From positions 31,549-95,548 of the forward strand of contig WKLE02000787.1 of NCBI GenBank assembly GCA_014885115.2: a DNA stretch of 64,000 nucleotides. The letters run 5' to 3'. The DNA comes from Asterionellopsis glacialis. Its lineage: Eukaryota; Bacillariophyta; Plagiogrammaphyceae; Rhaphoneidales; Asterionellopsidaceae. Positions 33,557 through 44,095 of this stretch are shown piece after piece. The translations under genes were made by a program, and so were the position numbers. Position 1 is the stretch's first letter. Every line of letters begins with the position of its first letter. The notes beneath the pieces were generated by a model, which saw only the letters and a list, made by a program, of their open reading frames with translations, was not told the origin of the DNA and ran no database searches.

Positions 33557-34803
33557 GGATTCTTCTTACTGCTACCGTACCATGTAGCTTGCTTTCCGAA
33601 ATAATTTTTCCTCTCCTTGATAGTTTCCGGGATAGTGTATGTTTAGGACTATAATATAGAACCTGTTAAGCTAAATGATGGCTTCATAGTTTCCAGAATC
33701 TTTTGACCATTCATCACTGGGCTTTTGTTAGTTCGCTTGGTTTTATGTACGAAGGTTCTTCGTCTGCAGCAGTACTGCTTACCGATTAATCCACTGGAGG
33801 GATGCTTTACTTCTTTTTATGTTTAAAGTGAACTTTTCAAATAATATGAAGTTGTACATGCCTATCATTCGTTTTTTCCTTGCATCTGCAAATACTGTCA
33901 AAGGGCTTTCTTTTAACTAATAACTTTAGCCTTCTACAGCACTTGCCTCCTATAGAACTATCGTGGATATCACCTTTCCTTAAAAAACTTGCATCTGTTT
34001 GAAACCAAGGCAATGTAGAGTCTTTCGCCACCAGTTATTGTAAGTCATACAATAATTAAAATAATGGAAAAAATGAAATTGGTTTAGAGACCTGCATGTT
34101 CAATGGTTTTGTCCCAATTCCCAATAGGAGATACTATTAGCATTGAGGCATATTTGGTAGGGGGTCACTCTTGGTGCACTCATTTGATAGCAATCCTTGT
34201 GTTTGTATTAGATAAGCTGTTTCCTTGGTGCACTTTGTTGCTTCAAATATAATGAATGTTTGGATTATTAAAATGACAGTATTAGTGACTGGTTTCAATA
34301 ATTTGTTTCTCATCTAATCTGGAGCGTGGTGTGTGGAACCAAAAGGAGCATCAGCACGCACAGGAAATTCATTCTACCAAATGTTGCAAGAACTTCTTGC
34401 AAAGGTAAGCGCAAAAGGACTCAAGATTTCAAAACGTAAAAGTACTTGTTTTGTGATAAATTTAGAAACCGATATTATTATTGATCTTGAGGTCTGTCTA
34501 TGCACTCATAAGTTTGCACCGTGAGTATGGGTTGTTTCGTAGCAATATAGTGTCTGATCATACTCAACTCTTGTGTAGTTGCGATAAAATTTAGTTTCTT
34601 TCTGCCCCTTGGGTTTTGGCCCTTTCTGCTCCTCAGGACCAACAATAGAATCAGTATATTTTTGCATAGCAGATTGCATCTCGTTATACCTTAATGTTCT
34701 GAAAATTCTCCAACTAAGAAGTCCATCCGAACAGTATCACTGAGGAATAATATCGAGGGAGTCAATCAATTTTCGAAAACTTCTTGAAGTACAGCAGATC
34801 ACT
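33557..34803. other. Convergent intergenic region, carbonic anhydrase / bestrophin
   Basis: About 1.25 kb of AT-rich sequence between the two stops. A 63-codon frame at 34333-34524 (opening on GTG) shows no family I recognise. No RNA gene or repeat is seen. Confidence 0.5.
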
Positions 34804-36177
34804 CTAGGGCAAATCCGACGGTAATTTTTCACCTGCCTTTACCCAGCGACTAGCAGCTCCAAAATTAAGTTCTGACACTAGTACATCGACCCGTATATTT
34901 TGTCCGGGGTATCCTTCATTTCCAAAGGGATCAAGGAATGACTTTGAAAGTTCAAGAAGTCCCTTGAAAAAGAAGGTAAGAAAACCCGTCAAGGGTATCG
35001 AGAGACTCCCGAGTTCTGGATAAAGAGCAAAGGGAGCGATAATAATGAGAGTATCCACAAGAACTTGCACCAATTGGACGTATGCGAGTGGCATTCGACC
35101 AGCAGAATAGTCACCAATATTGAAGTATTCAGCACGGAGTGCTGTAAATTGTCGTAACAGATTTTCTTCAAAACCATTATCACCACATAGTGTTCCGACC
35201 TTGAGGCCCTCCATGACATGAAGTCCAACCCATTCCAAGAGAACATATGTGTACTGCGATGGTGGGAGTCCACACCCAAGCAGCGCTTTTACTTCGCTCC
35301 TTGTTAATTCTCCATTGTCTGCAAGTCCCCGGAGACCCATGGAACTTAAAAGAAGTGGCCCAATTGGCAGATCGTTATCCATATCCGAATCATCAAAGTC
35401 ATCATCATCGCCAAATCCTCCATCTGAAACACCATTAGAACATGTAGGTGCTGCCGCCCAGAAGAAAGTGTGACTTAACCGAATTAATCGTGCACAAGTG
35501 TTTACTAGCTGCGTTGCAGCATCACTGTATCGAGTGGTACAGGTTACGACAGCTTCATCTTGATCATCCTCACAACGTTCTCTTTCGGCACCAATTACAA
35601 TAAGCATACATATATCATTTATTCGTCCTTGTATAGCACGTGTTGTAACGTATACCGATCGCCAATGAGAATATGCTTGCGAAGTGAAGAATGTAAGGAT
35701 GAATGTACAAAGGGTAAGTTGATATTCCCACAGTGAATTGAGACCCTGTAATTGTTGAATCATAGGATCATCGGCAGGTGGGACTGACAATAGTGGCCAC
35801 GACGCGGCTGATAATGAGTGAACACCATAGTCCACGGATGCACTTAGACCCACAACAGCACAAATCGGAACAATTGTAAGTTTAAGAACCGTACCACGCC
35901 ATCTTGTCCAAAGCCAAAGAGCATCTGGTTCGTATTCGCAAATGATGGGTCGATTAGCCTTATCATTCACAGCCCAATCTGTGAGAGTATCAAGCTGACC
36001 CTTTCTCCATCCTGGAGTGGATGGCATCCCCTGCAAGGCACGCTTCGGCGGTATAGAGTGTAATGTCAGAGATAGGGGAGGATTAGTGTTCCATAAAATG
36101 CCAGGACGCATCTGTAACGAACCGATGCTTTCAGACGAGAGCAAAATGCTTGTGACGATCCGTGAAAGTGGCAACAT
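34804..36177 (-). CDS. Bestrophin-family anion channel
   Basis: A single minus-strand exon of 457 residues; an in-frame stop just upstream fixes the ATG. The bestrophin/RFP-TM layout is clear. A first membrane segment follows WLWTRWRGTVLKLTIVPICA. Then come LNSLWEYQLTLCTFILTFFTSQAYSHWRSVY, VYVTTRAIQGRINDICML, RLIRLSH, a helical region with GDYSAGRMPLAYVQLVQVLVDTLIIIAP, and SIPLTGFLTFFFKGLLELSKSF-LDPFGNEG. The last part is the family's DPFG signature. An acidic Asp-rich insert interrupts the cytosolic part (about residues 255-275). Algal bestrophins pass chloride or bicarbonate across thylakoid membranes. The N-terminus is not a clear signal peptide, so localisation is open. Confidence 0.82.
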   Translation of the reverse strand: MLPLSRIVTSILLSSESIGSLQMRPGILWNTNPPLSLTLHSIPPKRALQGMPSTPGWRKGQLDTLTDWAVNDKANRPIICEYEPDALWLWTRWRGTVLKLTIVPICAVVGLSASVDYGVHSLSAASWPLLSVPPADDPMIQQLQGLNSLWEYQLTLCTFILTFFTSQAYSHWRSVYVTTRAIQGRINDICMLIVIGAERERCEDDQDEAVVTCTTRYSDAATQLVNTCARLIRLSHTFFWAAAPTCSNGVSDGGFGDDDDFDDSDMDNDLPIGPLLLSSMGLRGLADNGELTRSEVKALLGCGLPPSQYTYVLLEWVGLHVMEGLKVGTLCGDNGFEENLLRQFTALRAEYFNIGDYSAGRMPLAYVQLVQVLVDTLIIIAPFALYPELGSLSIPLTGFLTFFFKGLLELSKSFLDPFGNEGYPGQNIRVDVLVSELNFGAASRWVKAGEKLPSDLP

Positions 36178-36495
36178 CTCTTTGAGTTTTTATGTTCTTG
36201 TTGAGCTGTCGTCGACATCTATCATGTGCTAGCGCAAGAATGTCATGCCGATCCATTTCACTATGCAGGACTCTCTATAAAGAGGACTCTAGTCCTACAT
36301 AGACTAGACAGACTAGTCTGCTGTAGAGATATTTTCTCTAGAGGATCTTGTAGAGCACCAGGTGATGGATGTGTCAAAAGTCAACAGACAAGAAATAATG
36401 TTCTGGGTGTCCGCCCATTTTCTGAAAATTTCTTTCCGGCTGGCTTTCTCGCTACTCTTTTACTATGCGTGATTTGACAACTGATGACGCAGATA

Positions 36496-36501
36496 TGACG
36501 T
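36496..36501 (+). promoter_or_regulatory. TGACGT word upstream of the bestrophin gene
   Basis: An exact TGACGT lies 319 bp upstream of the bestrophin start codon, with a TGACGC word 12 bp away. It is the same core as in the neighbouring carbonic-anhydrase promoter. A single 6-mer is weak evidence alone. Confidence 0.25.
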
Positions 36502-37004
36502 ATTTAGACGTTTTGCCACGGTTATGCATCCACACAAGTGATAAGAAATACAGCGTTGCAGGCAATATCTGGGCATTGTTACATTAGCCGACATTTGCTC
36601 AGCAGAGGGCGCCCATATTCTTCACAACTCATGGAAAAGTGAATGCACTCTTTGTAACCCTTGCTCTTGACAAGAGATTCGGACACTTCCTTGACAATGT
36701 CTCCCTTGGGGACTCTGGCAGGAAGCTCTCACCTACCTGGTCATAAGCACTCTAGGATGTAAGCTTCACTTTCCTCTTAGCAAGTGGTTCCATGACAGAG
36801 TCTCTATTCAATGATGGTGTTATTATCCATTGGAAGATTGGGTATATATTACCAGTAACAAGGCTTTTGGCATTCATGTTCACAAATAGACAGGCACAAA
36901 AATAGAGCACCCAATACGGGCCGTTTTATCTGTAATGCTGCACCTTGTAATACTGTTCCCTCTCCACTCTGTGTCTTGCTGATATCACCACCCTTTACCC
37001 TTAC

Positions 37005-37440
37005 TTGACAAACAATTCTTCCCATGAAATAATGCTTTGCAGTGCAGGTGGTGTACTCCCACCTCCTGAACCAGTCCATCCTGCTACACTGGAGGAGGCA
37101 GTAAATCTTTTTCCTTTGGGCTCCTCTTGGGCAATCGCGCATCTCTGGTCAGATGATAAGGGTGCTGCAGTTGGCAGGAACAGCACTTGCAGTTAACAAT
37201 GGATCCTACAAAGATCTGCAAGGAAGTTCAGGAATACTCATTGAAGGACCAGCAGGTACCACTGGCAGACTCCTTTCTGTCAACCAAGTCCCCTGGCATA
37301 TCCTCAAGGGGTCAATCTCCCTACCAGTTGGAACTGTCAGAGCACATATTTTTAAGTCTACCAAGATGCATTGAGATTGTCTGTGGTTTTGACAAAAGAC
37401 ATTTAACTTTTGCTAATAATCAAGTCAACAATAGCTAAAA
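37005..37440 (+). pseudogene. Decayed retroelement RNase-H-like fragment
   Basis: Adjacent plus-strand frames give LGSSWAIAHLWSDD, then, shifted, TALAVNNGSYKDLQGSSGIL, then, shifted again, VPGISSRGQSPYQLELSEHI. I recall the pattern 'VSDGSFKD.GTAAW...G...VPG...QS.YR.EL' as the RNase-H-like part of reverse-transcriptase-derived ORFs in algal genomes. At least two frameshifts break the frame and no flanking reverse transcriptase or terminal repeats are visible. The assignment rests on recall of motif shape. Confidence 0.4.
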
Positions 37441-38434
37441 AGATAAAAGAAAAATCCAAAATCTTGTAGAATTGGACCATGTTCTTTAATAGCTGATTTG
37501 ATTTAATTCAATTTAGTTTAATTTATTTTTAATGGTGGGCATTTAGTGAATCTTTTGTATCTACATCATTACATACTAATTTTGGGTTTACTTTCAAAAG
37601 CATTTGGGTGCAGCTGATTTTTTAATTCAGACCTTGATATCTTACTTGCTGTTGTACAATGATGGTACTATAACTATACTATCAGCCCTTGTGGATTTCC
37701 TTCTTTTTTTAAATAGAGGATGACTGAAACTTGAATCTTGATGGGGCTTGCAGAATAAAAGGGTACAGTGGGTTGCTTACCAAAGCACTTAAGAAATACT
37801 TTTCACAAATTCACATACTGATTTTGGTAGCAACAAAATTAAAGTGCCATTGTATTTTATCTGGTGTGCACACCTACACTCAAGAACATTCCAAATAACA
37901 GTAGTAAATCGTCCTGAAATCATTTCTTGTTCCATGCACAATATGATAGTATACAAAGTTGTAAACCAAAGAAAGTTGATCCTATATGGAAAAGAGATTT
38001 TATTAGGAGTATCATTGCACAATTCTTGAACAAATATTGCTAGTTCCTGTTAAAAATGCTGCTTTAATGAATCTGTATTCATAAAAGGATAAGTATTTTT
38101 TTTCTCACAGAATATCATTTTGACAGCATAAAAAGAAGCCTCCAAAAGAAGGAAAGGAATAAGATTTTTGAAGTCCAGAGGCATCAGACAAGGTGAAAGG
38201 TATCAGACAAGTCTACTGAACTTGGTGACTGCGCATTTTTACCCCCAAAAGCTCTGGTGCCTTATTTGGCCTGCTTGGTCGTGTGTTCAATTAAAATTTA
38301 TGTCCTGTTCTGTTCTGTTCTGGAATGGATATAATATAATGGAATGGAATCTATGCTTCTGTTATTGCTGGCCTTGACACCATGACACCATAAATAAAGG
38401 CAGAACTACACGTACTTTCAACAGTGATCATGTC

Positions 38435-41400
38435 TCATGTTGATGATGCCAACAATGAAATCGCCAACGACGCGAAATCCTGCTCACTTGCATCTACTGC
38501 TGCTCTGCAGCAAGAAAGAGCTTTTTGAAGGCATTCTATGTCGTGCGACGGAGCTCCTCCCTCCGACCAAGATTTGCAAATTCTCCATACTTGTTTTGTG
38601 ATCAATCCAGACATGCGGGATACGCGGCAAAACGTACTCAGATTCCATGGTAAGTCATGGACAAACATTTCTGAAATACTTTTAAGAGAAGCATCACGAA
38701 GGCTTTGGAGCTGTAAGTTTTGCTGATTCGTCCGGACTAATAAGAATGCAAGAGAATTTTCGATCACTGAGCTCTTGTTTTGACACCAGCAGCCAATCAT
38801 AATTGCCAAAAACTCAACACATAGAGAACAATCACTACCGGTAACCAATAAGAGAGATTCCAAAATATTCGTCAAGAGATCTTGCATTGAAGCAGACGAT
38901 CCTTCTGCGGCACCTAAGGCGATTTCGAATGCTACCCTGCGAAGCGAATTGTCATACATGACGGTCTCGGTAGATAACTTTTGGCGAGTAAACCAAGCCA
39001 CGGCTTTGGAGACCTCAGTAGAAGAGCGGCTTCCTTCGTCAAAGTAACCTGACCTGACAAGCACCATATCACACATAACTCGCATCAACGATTCATCGGA
39101 CACTTGGGAGCCCGTGAAATTAATAAAGTTCATTTCGTCCAATATATTAAGAGGAAATTCCTTTAAACAAAGAATATACGTTTCTAGTAGAGCGAATCGT
39201 TTCGCTTCCGCAGTGCCATTTTTTGTCACCAATTGCAGTGCGCAAAATCCCTCAAGTACTGTATCAGCTGTGAATCGACGGATAGTGCTCTCGCCCTTTG
39301 GTGATAGCTTATTTTGTTTTTTCCGAGCTGTAGGTTTGATGAGTTGAAGAATCCGGTGAAGTGATGAAAGGAATGATGCCATGTATATCTGGCTGCCATT
39401 TTCAAATTCATCGCAACAGATTTGCCAAAGGTTCTTCAAGGACGGTCCGATCGCTTCTGTAGGAAACTTGAATATTATGTTTGGAAGCGACGATAAAAAC
39501 TCCTCTGCGCCCGAACTCGACTCCCCAAGAATCGATCGAAAAGCAGGGCGAGGCAAGGAAGAAATCCTCATTGCAATATTGAGATAATCCCGCCCGTCAA
39601 AAGACGCTCTCCGTCGACCGGTAAGTTGAGATATGAGAAGCTTGACGAGAGCAAGCTTTGTGGCGCTAGCTCCAAATTCAGCATCATTCAAAAGTGGCTC
39701 AATAAAATCAGTTGCAAACTGACTTGGTAACGAGAGGGTTGTAAAACAATTGAGAACGGTTGCCAGATTCGGAATCGAAGCATGGCTTGAGTCTGCACCA
39801 CCTTGCGAGTTGTTCTCACAGCTAAATTGCGTTAGCTCGGTAATGGTGGCCAAGCATGTTCCCGTTGGTGGCTGTGGAACTCTTGCGAAACTCAGCTTTC
39901 TACTCTTAGCTTTCGTAGAACTTTCGGCGGCAGAAACACCTATCTTTCCGAAAGTAAGTAGCGGCTGATTTGTCGTTTTGTCCGAAGAAGTTGAGATTTT
40001 CATCGAAGATAATAAGCCCAGAGCCAGGGCAGCGGAGTCCCGGCAGCTACTTCCGCCAGGATCATTTGAAAGTTGAGTCAGACGTTTGACAATTCTAATA
40101 ATGTTCTCTTTCCTAGAGGCTGGGTCCAACTGAGCTGGCGTATAAAATAGAGAGGATCCGATCCCTAGAGGAGGTAATGAGCCGATCGAAACGGTCACAG
40201 AAAGCATCGACAGCAACTGGCTTTCGAAGCCACCTTCTTGGCGATCTCTTTCGAGAAGACGACCCACCCAGGAATCAACAACCTCCACAAGCTGCCGTTC
40301 TGAAGAAGGAATTTGGCTAGCCATAGCGTTAAGAGCATAGAATGCGTCGTCGCTATTTCTGACCTGTTTTTGTCCCCAGGCTTCTTCCAAAACAGCCACA
40401 CAATCCTCAACAGCTGTGTCAAGATCGCGCTGACCAAGTACTCCTGAAGTCGTGCATGCAAAAAGTATTGACGGTATGGCTAGACTTTTTCCTGATCCCC
40501 AAGCAATCTTTTCCAGCATGCGGTACGATGCAAGCAATAATTGAACGTCGACAGTTGACAAAGTTGGCACACAGAGGCCTAGTGCTAGGAAAATTGATCT
40601 CGCCTTTTGCCTCATACTATCATGAATGTTACAAGAGGAAATCTGAATCTTCGCGATAGACATCACTAGATCAGACGTAGATTTGCCACTTCTGATGCAA
40701 GCAACTAGACTAGTACATTCTGGAGGTTGAAACTCCAGACATGAAAACAACTCCTCTGTGAGTTTGCCCAAAATCTTGCACAGGCGTCTTTGTAGATCCT
40801 TTCCGGAGTCTTTAGCTGATTTTCGAGCTAAGGGCAAAGCTTGGCAAATCATCGCCAGACCATAGAATGGGTTGGACCCATAACTTGTAATAGAACTCAG
40901 CAGTGTATCTAGCACGGTATCTACACGAGATATTGAACGACTATTCAAAGCGCGAAGCCCAATTAGCCCAAGACATAAATGAGCAACGTCCTGATTTTCA
41001 AAAAGATGGTTCTTGTGAGCATCCAACAACTCAGTATGTATTTCATCGACGAATCGTGACATGTCAATGTCGGCCACTACCTCTGAGGTTTCGGCGAATG
41101 TGTCCGGAATATAAATTGCCAGAACTGCCAAAGCTAAGAATGCATTGTCAGAATATTGGAGTATATCACGCCAGTCACGAATAGCTTCAATGGCAGACCT
41201 GAGAGCTTCTTCTTTTGATGAATCTTCTGAAGTAATGATGACAGACCATACCTTTCCGATTGAATGAATCCAGCCTGCTAAACTTAAAGCATGCATAATG
41301 GAAGGATCCGATGCGTCATCGCATACATCATTTGCAATATCTGACAGTTGATCGATCAAAGCGAGTAGGTCAATGCTACTAGATTGTGTTTCGAAACAAA

Positions 41401-44095
41401 GCAGAGATGCTATAGCGGTAGGGGTTGATGGGTTTTCGTTGTATAAATTTCGAACAGCATTTGATGAAGGGAGAGCTCCAAGAATGCTCTTGGTTGCTTG
41501 GATTCTTTCTGTTTTCTTTGATGACCCGGACGCTTTGCTGCCTTTTTGCCATAGCGATGATCCGAGCGTTTCCTCCTCATTAGCGACTAAAGTGTTGGCT
41601 AGTGACACAACAGCAGTTGAAAAGCGAGGATAATTTTCATCAACTTTAGAATCGCCAACGATCCCTATCCCGTTCCTCACTATGTTAGTAAGTGTTTGAT
41701 AGCGTTCTCCTTCCTCTGATACTTTAGATTCTGCATTACCAGTGGCCAAGGCTATCACGGAGCGTATACCATCTTCACGTACGCCAAGCGATTGAAGAGA
41801 ATACCTTGAAAGAGAATCGTATATATTTTGTCGAATACGTGATGAGGCGGCGGCCGAATAGTTGCCGTTTCCTTCCATGCACAATTTCTTTGATTCTGCA
41901 AGTTCCACTAAAACTCTTACAGCCTCACTGACCTGAGGTGAGACTTCAATGCCATCTTGGAGATTATCTGAATCATCTTCCTCGCTACTGCTACCTTCAC
42001 TGCTACATTCTCCATCGCCAAGCAAAACGATAAGAGCCTCGAGAGAGACATCCGGCAACTCCAACACATCCTCAGCTGTGATCGGGCATAATTTCTTTTT
42101 CAACACTTTCATCACCAGTGAAAAATCCAACTCTTCAGCCACAACCAAATGGTGCAAACTCTGAAGGGCATAATGCACCACTGAAGGATGCTCATCCGAT
42201 AGAAAAGTTTGGATCCATCCTATTACGTCAGACGCATCACGAATTCGATCCTCCTTTGCCAAGTCAGCAAGGGTGGCAGCTACCGCCAGCCGGACCTCGG
42301 TTGGAGAATCCACAACGCCAGATCCAAGGGAATCACAAACGCGACGATACAAACGTTTGTTGGAGCGACAAAGGCGAGGATACAATCGAATCACACTGCT
42401 TCGAAGAGCATCCGGTGTGCCTGGCCGTCCAAACTTGTTGCCAATGAGGTCCCAAACCTGCTGAGCACAGGTGGGATCCTGGACAAGAGCATCACATAGA
42501 AATTCGAGCAACCGCAAAAGGGTATGAGCATCATTTCTCTTTGATGCTGATTGAATAGCATCGACAAGAACAGGAAACATCTGTATTCCAAGATTTGGAC
42601 ATTGATTTAACAATCGTTGAAGGTAATCATAGACGGGTTCTGGGTTATCCTCGTTTCTATATAGGAGACCTACACCAAGGACAAGTGCTGCATTTTGCTG
42701 AATTGCAGATAAATTTATATTGCCTTTTTCAGAATCGATTAGAGACGATGTCATTACTGCTAACATCGCTACATCGTCATCATTGTGTTTGTCGAACAAC
42801 TGCACAATGCCTGTGACTCTTTCCGGTGGCTCACTTTTATCAGTCGGTGAAATTCTAGTTTCATATTGCATTAGTGCTTTCACTGAGTCTTGGCAACCTT
42901 CAGTATGTGCAAAGATGCAAGCTAATATTCGTATCATTCCTGGAACCAGGCTACTTTTCTTATTACTGCTTTGGAGTTGGCCGAGGAATTCCATCATACT
43001 GCATGCATCTTCCTTTATGGGTGTCGATAGTGCCATGGTTGACATACGAAAAATAGATAAAGGATCTTCCTCTCTGCATAGTTTCAGCGTTTCAAGCTTT
43101 GATAATATAGGCTGCAAAGGATACCGACAAGTTGCTGTCGTGCCGATTGGTGTTGTGGCATAGTATGGTAAGATTTCACGCACTAACTTTACTGCCCAAT
43201 TCGACAGTGCAAGACTATCATCACCGTTGCTTGAATCATTCCTGGAGAGAGTAGCTACAATATCCACAAGCTCCAATAACCACTGATTTGCGATTTCGAT
43301 TGATACCGGTTGGTTTTCTTTAGGCGCTCCTTGAATACCGCATAAAAATAAGTCTAACGATGTGGTCATCCACTGTAGTATGTCAATGACTCGTTCCTTT
43401 GTTGCTGCTGTTGTTTTGGACCACGTAAGCGTCCGACAGGATCTCCATATTTCTTGTAGAAAAATATTTTTTTCATCCAAGGGTGAAGAAATCGTGAGTA
43501 CAGAGGCTGCCATGAGAGGAGATAACAATGTGCGGAAACTTGCTTTTACGGAGGAAGAAAATGCAACCAATACAAAATGCCGAATCCAACACGCCCTAGA
43601 TGTTGCGAGTTTCAAAGTCGTAAAAACTTCATAGATTGACCCAACATCCACTGCGTCCTCCTCTACGTTGCGCATAATTTTTGCGTATGCTCCAATTGCT
43701 GCAGATAATATTTCAAAGCAGGCAGTTGTTGTTGTTGCTGTTGTTCTGTGGTTCATCCCATGATCTACGCATACTTCTTCACATCGTAAAATCCAGCGTG
43801 GCAAGGAGGTGTGGAAGATACTTCCTGGTGGTGTTGCGGCGATTACTGAAAAATAACCATAAGATAACGCTGCATTGGCATTGTTCGATAAGAGTGCATC
43901 GAAGATTTTGTCTCCGGCAGCATCAGTTGGACGAGCCACTATTGCTTCTTCACCAAGATGACGACCTAAGGCAGCAGCCGCTTGATCTGGAGGTAAGTCA
44001 TGCCCACCGGAAGCATCACCGTGACGCTTCAATCGTTGTAATAGTGATTCTATCTTTTCATCATTGGCGGTCTTTGTAGATTGTTTGCGACCCAT
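38435..44095 (-). CDS. Giant helical-repeat (HEAT/ARM) protein, FOCAD/RST1-like
   Basis: A single uninterrupted minus-strand exon of 1886 residues, notable beside the intron-bearing neighbours. The protein is almost wholly amphipathic alpha-helical repeat, with Leu/Ala/Ser patterns such as SVVHYALQSLHHLVVAEELD and EVRLAVAATLADLAKEDRIR. There is no membrane segment, signal peptide or catalytic motif. Length and the repeated helical plan resemble focadhesin (FOCAD) and plant RST1 (DUF3730), which bridge the SKI complex and cytosolic RNA exosome. The central region (LGIQMFPVLVDAIQ, DPTCAQQVWDLIGNKF, RSSVIRLYPRLC) is the part that suggested this. The assignment is tentative; another ARM-fold scaffold is possible. 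Start MGRKQSTKTANDEKIESLL is the first ATG. Confidence 0.55.
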   Translation of the reverse strand: MGRKQSTKTANDEKIESLLQRLKRHGDASGGHDLPPDQAAAALGRHLGEEAIVARPTDAAGDKIFDALLSNNANAALSYGYFSVIAATPPGSIFHTSLPRWILRCEEVCVDHGMNHRTTATTTTACFEILSAAIGAYAKIMRNVEEDAVDVGSIYEVFTTLKLATSRACWIRHFVLVAFSSSVKASFRTLLSPLMAASVLTISSPLDEKNIFLQEIWRSCRTLTWSKTTAATKERVIDILQWMTTSLDLFLCGIQGAPKENQPVSIEIANQWLLELVDIVATLSRNDSSNGDDSLALSNWAVKLVREILPYYATTPIGTTATCRYPLQPILSKLETLKLCREEDPLSIFRMSTMALSTPIKEDACSMMEFLGQLQSSNKKSSLVPGMIRILACIFAHTEGCQDSVKALMQYETRISPTDKSEPPERVTGIVQLFDKHNDDDVAMLAVMTSSLIDSEKGNINLSAIQQNAALVLGVGLLYRNEDNPEPVYDYLQRLLNQCPNLGIQMFPVLVDAIQSASKRNDAHTLLRLLEFLCDALVQDPTCAQQVWDLIGNKFGRPGTPDALRSSVIRLYPRLCRSNKRLYRRVCDSLGSGVVDSPTEVRLAVAATLADLAKEDRIRDASDVIGWIQTFLSDEHPSVVHYALQSLHHLVVAEELDFSLVMKVLKKKLCPITAEDVLELPDVSLEALIVLLGDGECSSEGSSSEEDDSDNLQDGIEVSPQVSEAVRVLVELAESKKLCMEGNGNYSAAASSRIRQNIYDSLSRYSLQSLGVREDGIRSVIALATGNAESKVSEEGERYQTLTNIVRNGIGIVGDSKVDENYPRFSTAVVSLANTLVANEEETLGSSLWQKGSKASGSSKKTERIQATKSILGALPSSNAVRNLYNENPSTPTAIASLLCFETQSSSIDLLALIDQLSDIANDVCDDASDPSIMHALSLAGWIHSIGKVWSVIITSEDSSKEEALRSAIEAIRDWRDILQYSDNAFLALAVLAIYIPDTFAETSEVVADIDMSRFVDEIHTELLDAHKNHLFENQDVAHLCLGLIGLRALNSRSISRVDTVLDTLLSSITSYGSNPFYGLAMICQALPLARKSAKDSGKDLQRRLCKILGKLTEELFSCLEFQPPECTSLVACIRSGKSTSDLVMSIAKIQISSCNIHDSMRQKARSIFLALGLCVPTLSTVDVQLLLASYRMLEKIAWGSGKSLAIPSILFACTTSGVLGQRDLDTAVEDCVAVLEEAWGQKQVRNSDDAFYALNAMASQIPSSERQLVEVVDSWVGRLLERDRQEGGFESQLLSMLSVTVSIGSLPPLGIGSSLFYTPAQLDPASRKENIIRIVKRLTQLSNDPGGSSCRDSAALALGLLSSMKISTSSDKTTNQPLLTFGKIGVSAAESSTKAKSRKLSFARVPQPPTGTCLATITELTQFSCENNSQGGADSSHASIPNLATVLNCFTTLSLPSQFATDFIEPLLNDAEFGASATKLALVKLLISQLTGRRRASFDGRDYLNIAMRISSLPRPAFRSILGESSSGAEEFLSSLPNIIFKFPTEAIGPSLKNLWQICCDEFENGSQIYMASFLSSLHRILQLIKPTARKKQNKLSPKGESTIRRFTADTVLEGFCALQLVTKNGTAEAKRFALLETYILCLKEFPLNILDEMNFINFTGSQVSDESLMRVMCDMVLVRSGYFDEGSRSSTEVSKAVAWFTRQKLSTETVMYDNSLRRVAFEIALGAAEGSSASMQDLLTNILESLLLVTGSDCSLCVEFLAIMIGCWCQNKSSVIENSLAFLLVRTNQQNLQLQSLRDASLKSISEMFVHDLPWNLSTFCRVSRMSGLITKQVWRICKSWSEGGAPSHDIECLQKALSCCRAAVDASEQDFASLAISLLASST

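Larger units (their letters stand above)
36178..38434. other. Long intergenic region with a decayed retroelement fragment
   Basis: About 2.25 kb without an intact gene. Near the bestrophin start are CTCTAG-rich inverted words (36280-36345) and TGACGC plus TGACGT (36485-36501). A frameshifted RNase-H-like fragment lies at 37005-37440. The rest is AT-rich. The segment downstream to 38434 is the 3' flank of the FOCAD/RST1-like gene. Confidence 0.6.

Noticed and set aside
34333..34524. 63-codon frame between the carbonic anhydrase and bestrophin genes
   Set aside because: It opens on GTG, matches nothing recognised and is followed by a possible but unpaired donor site.
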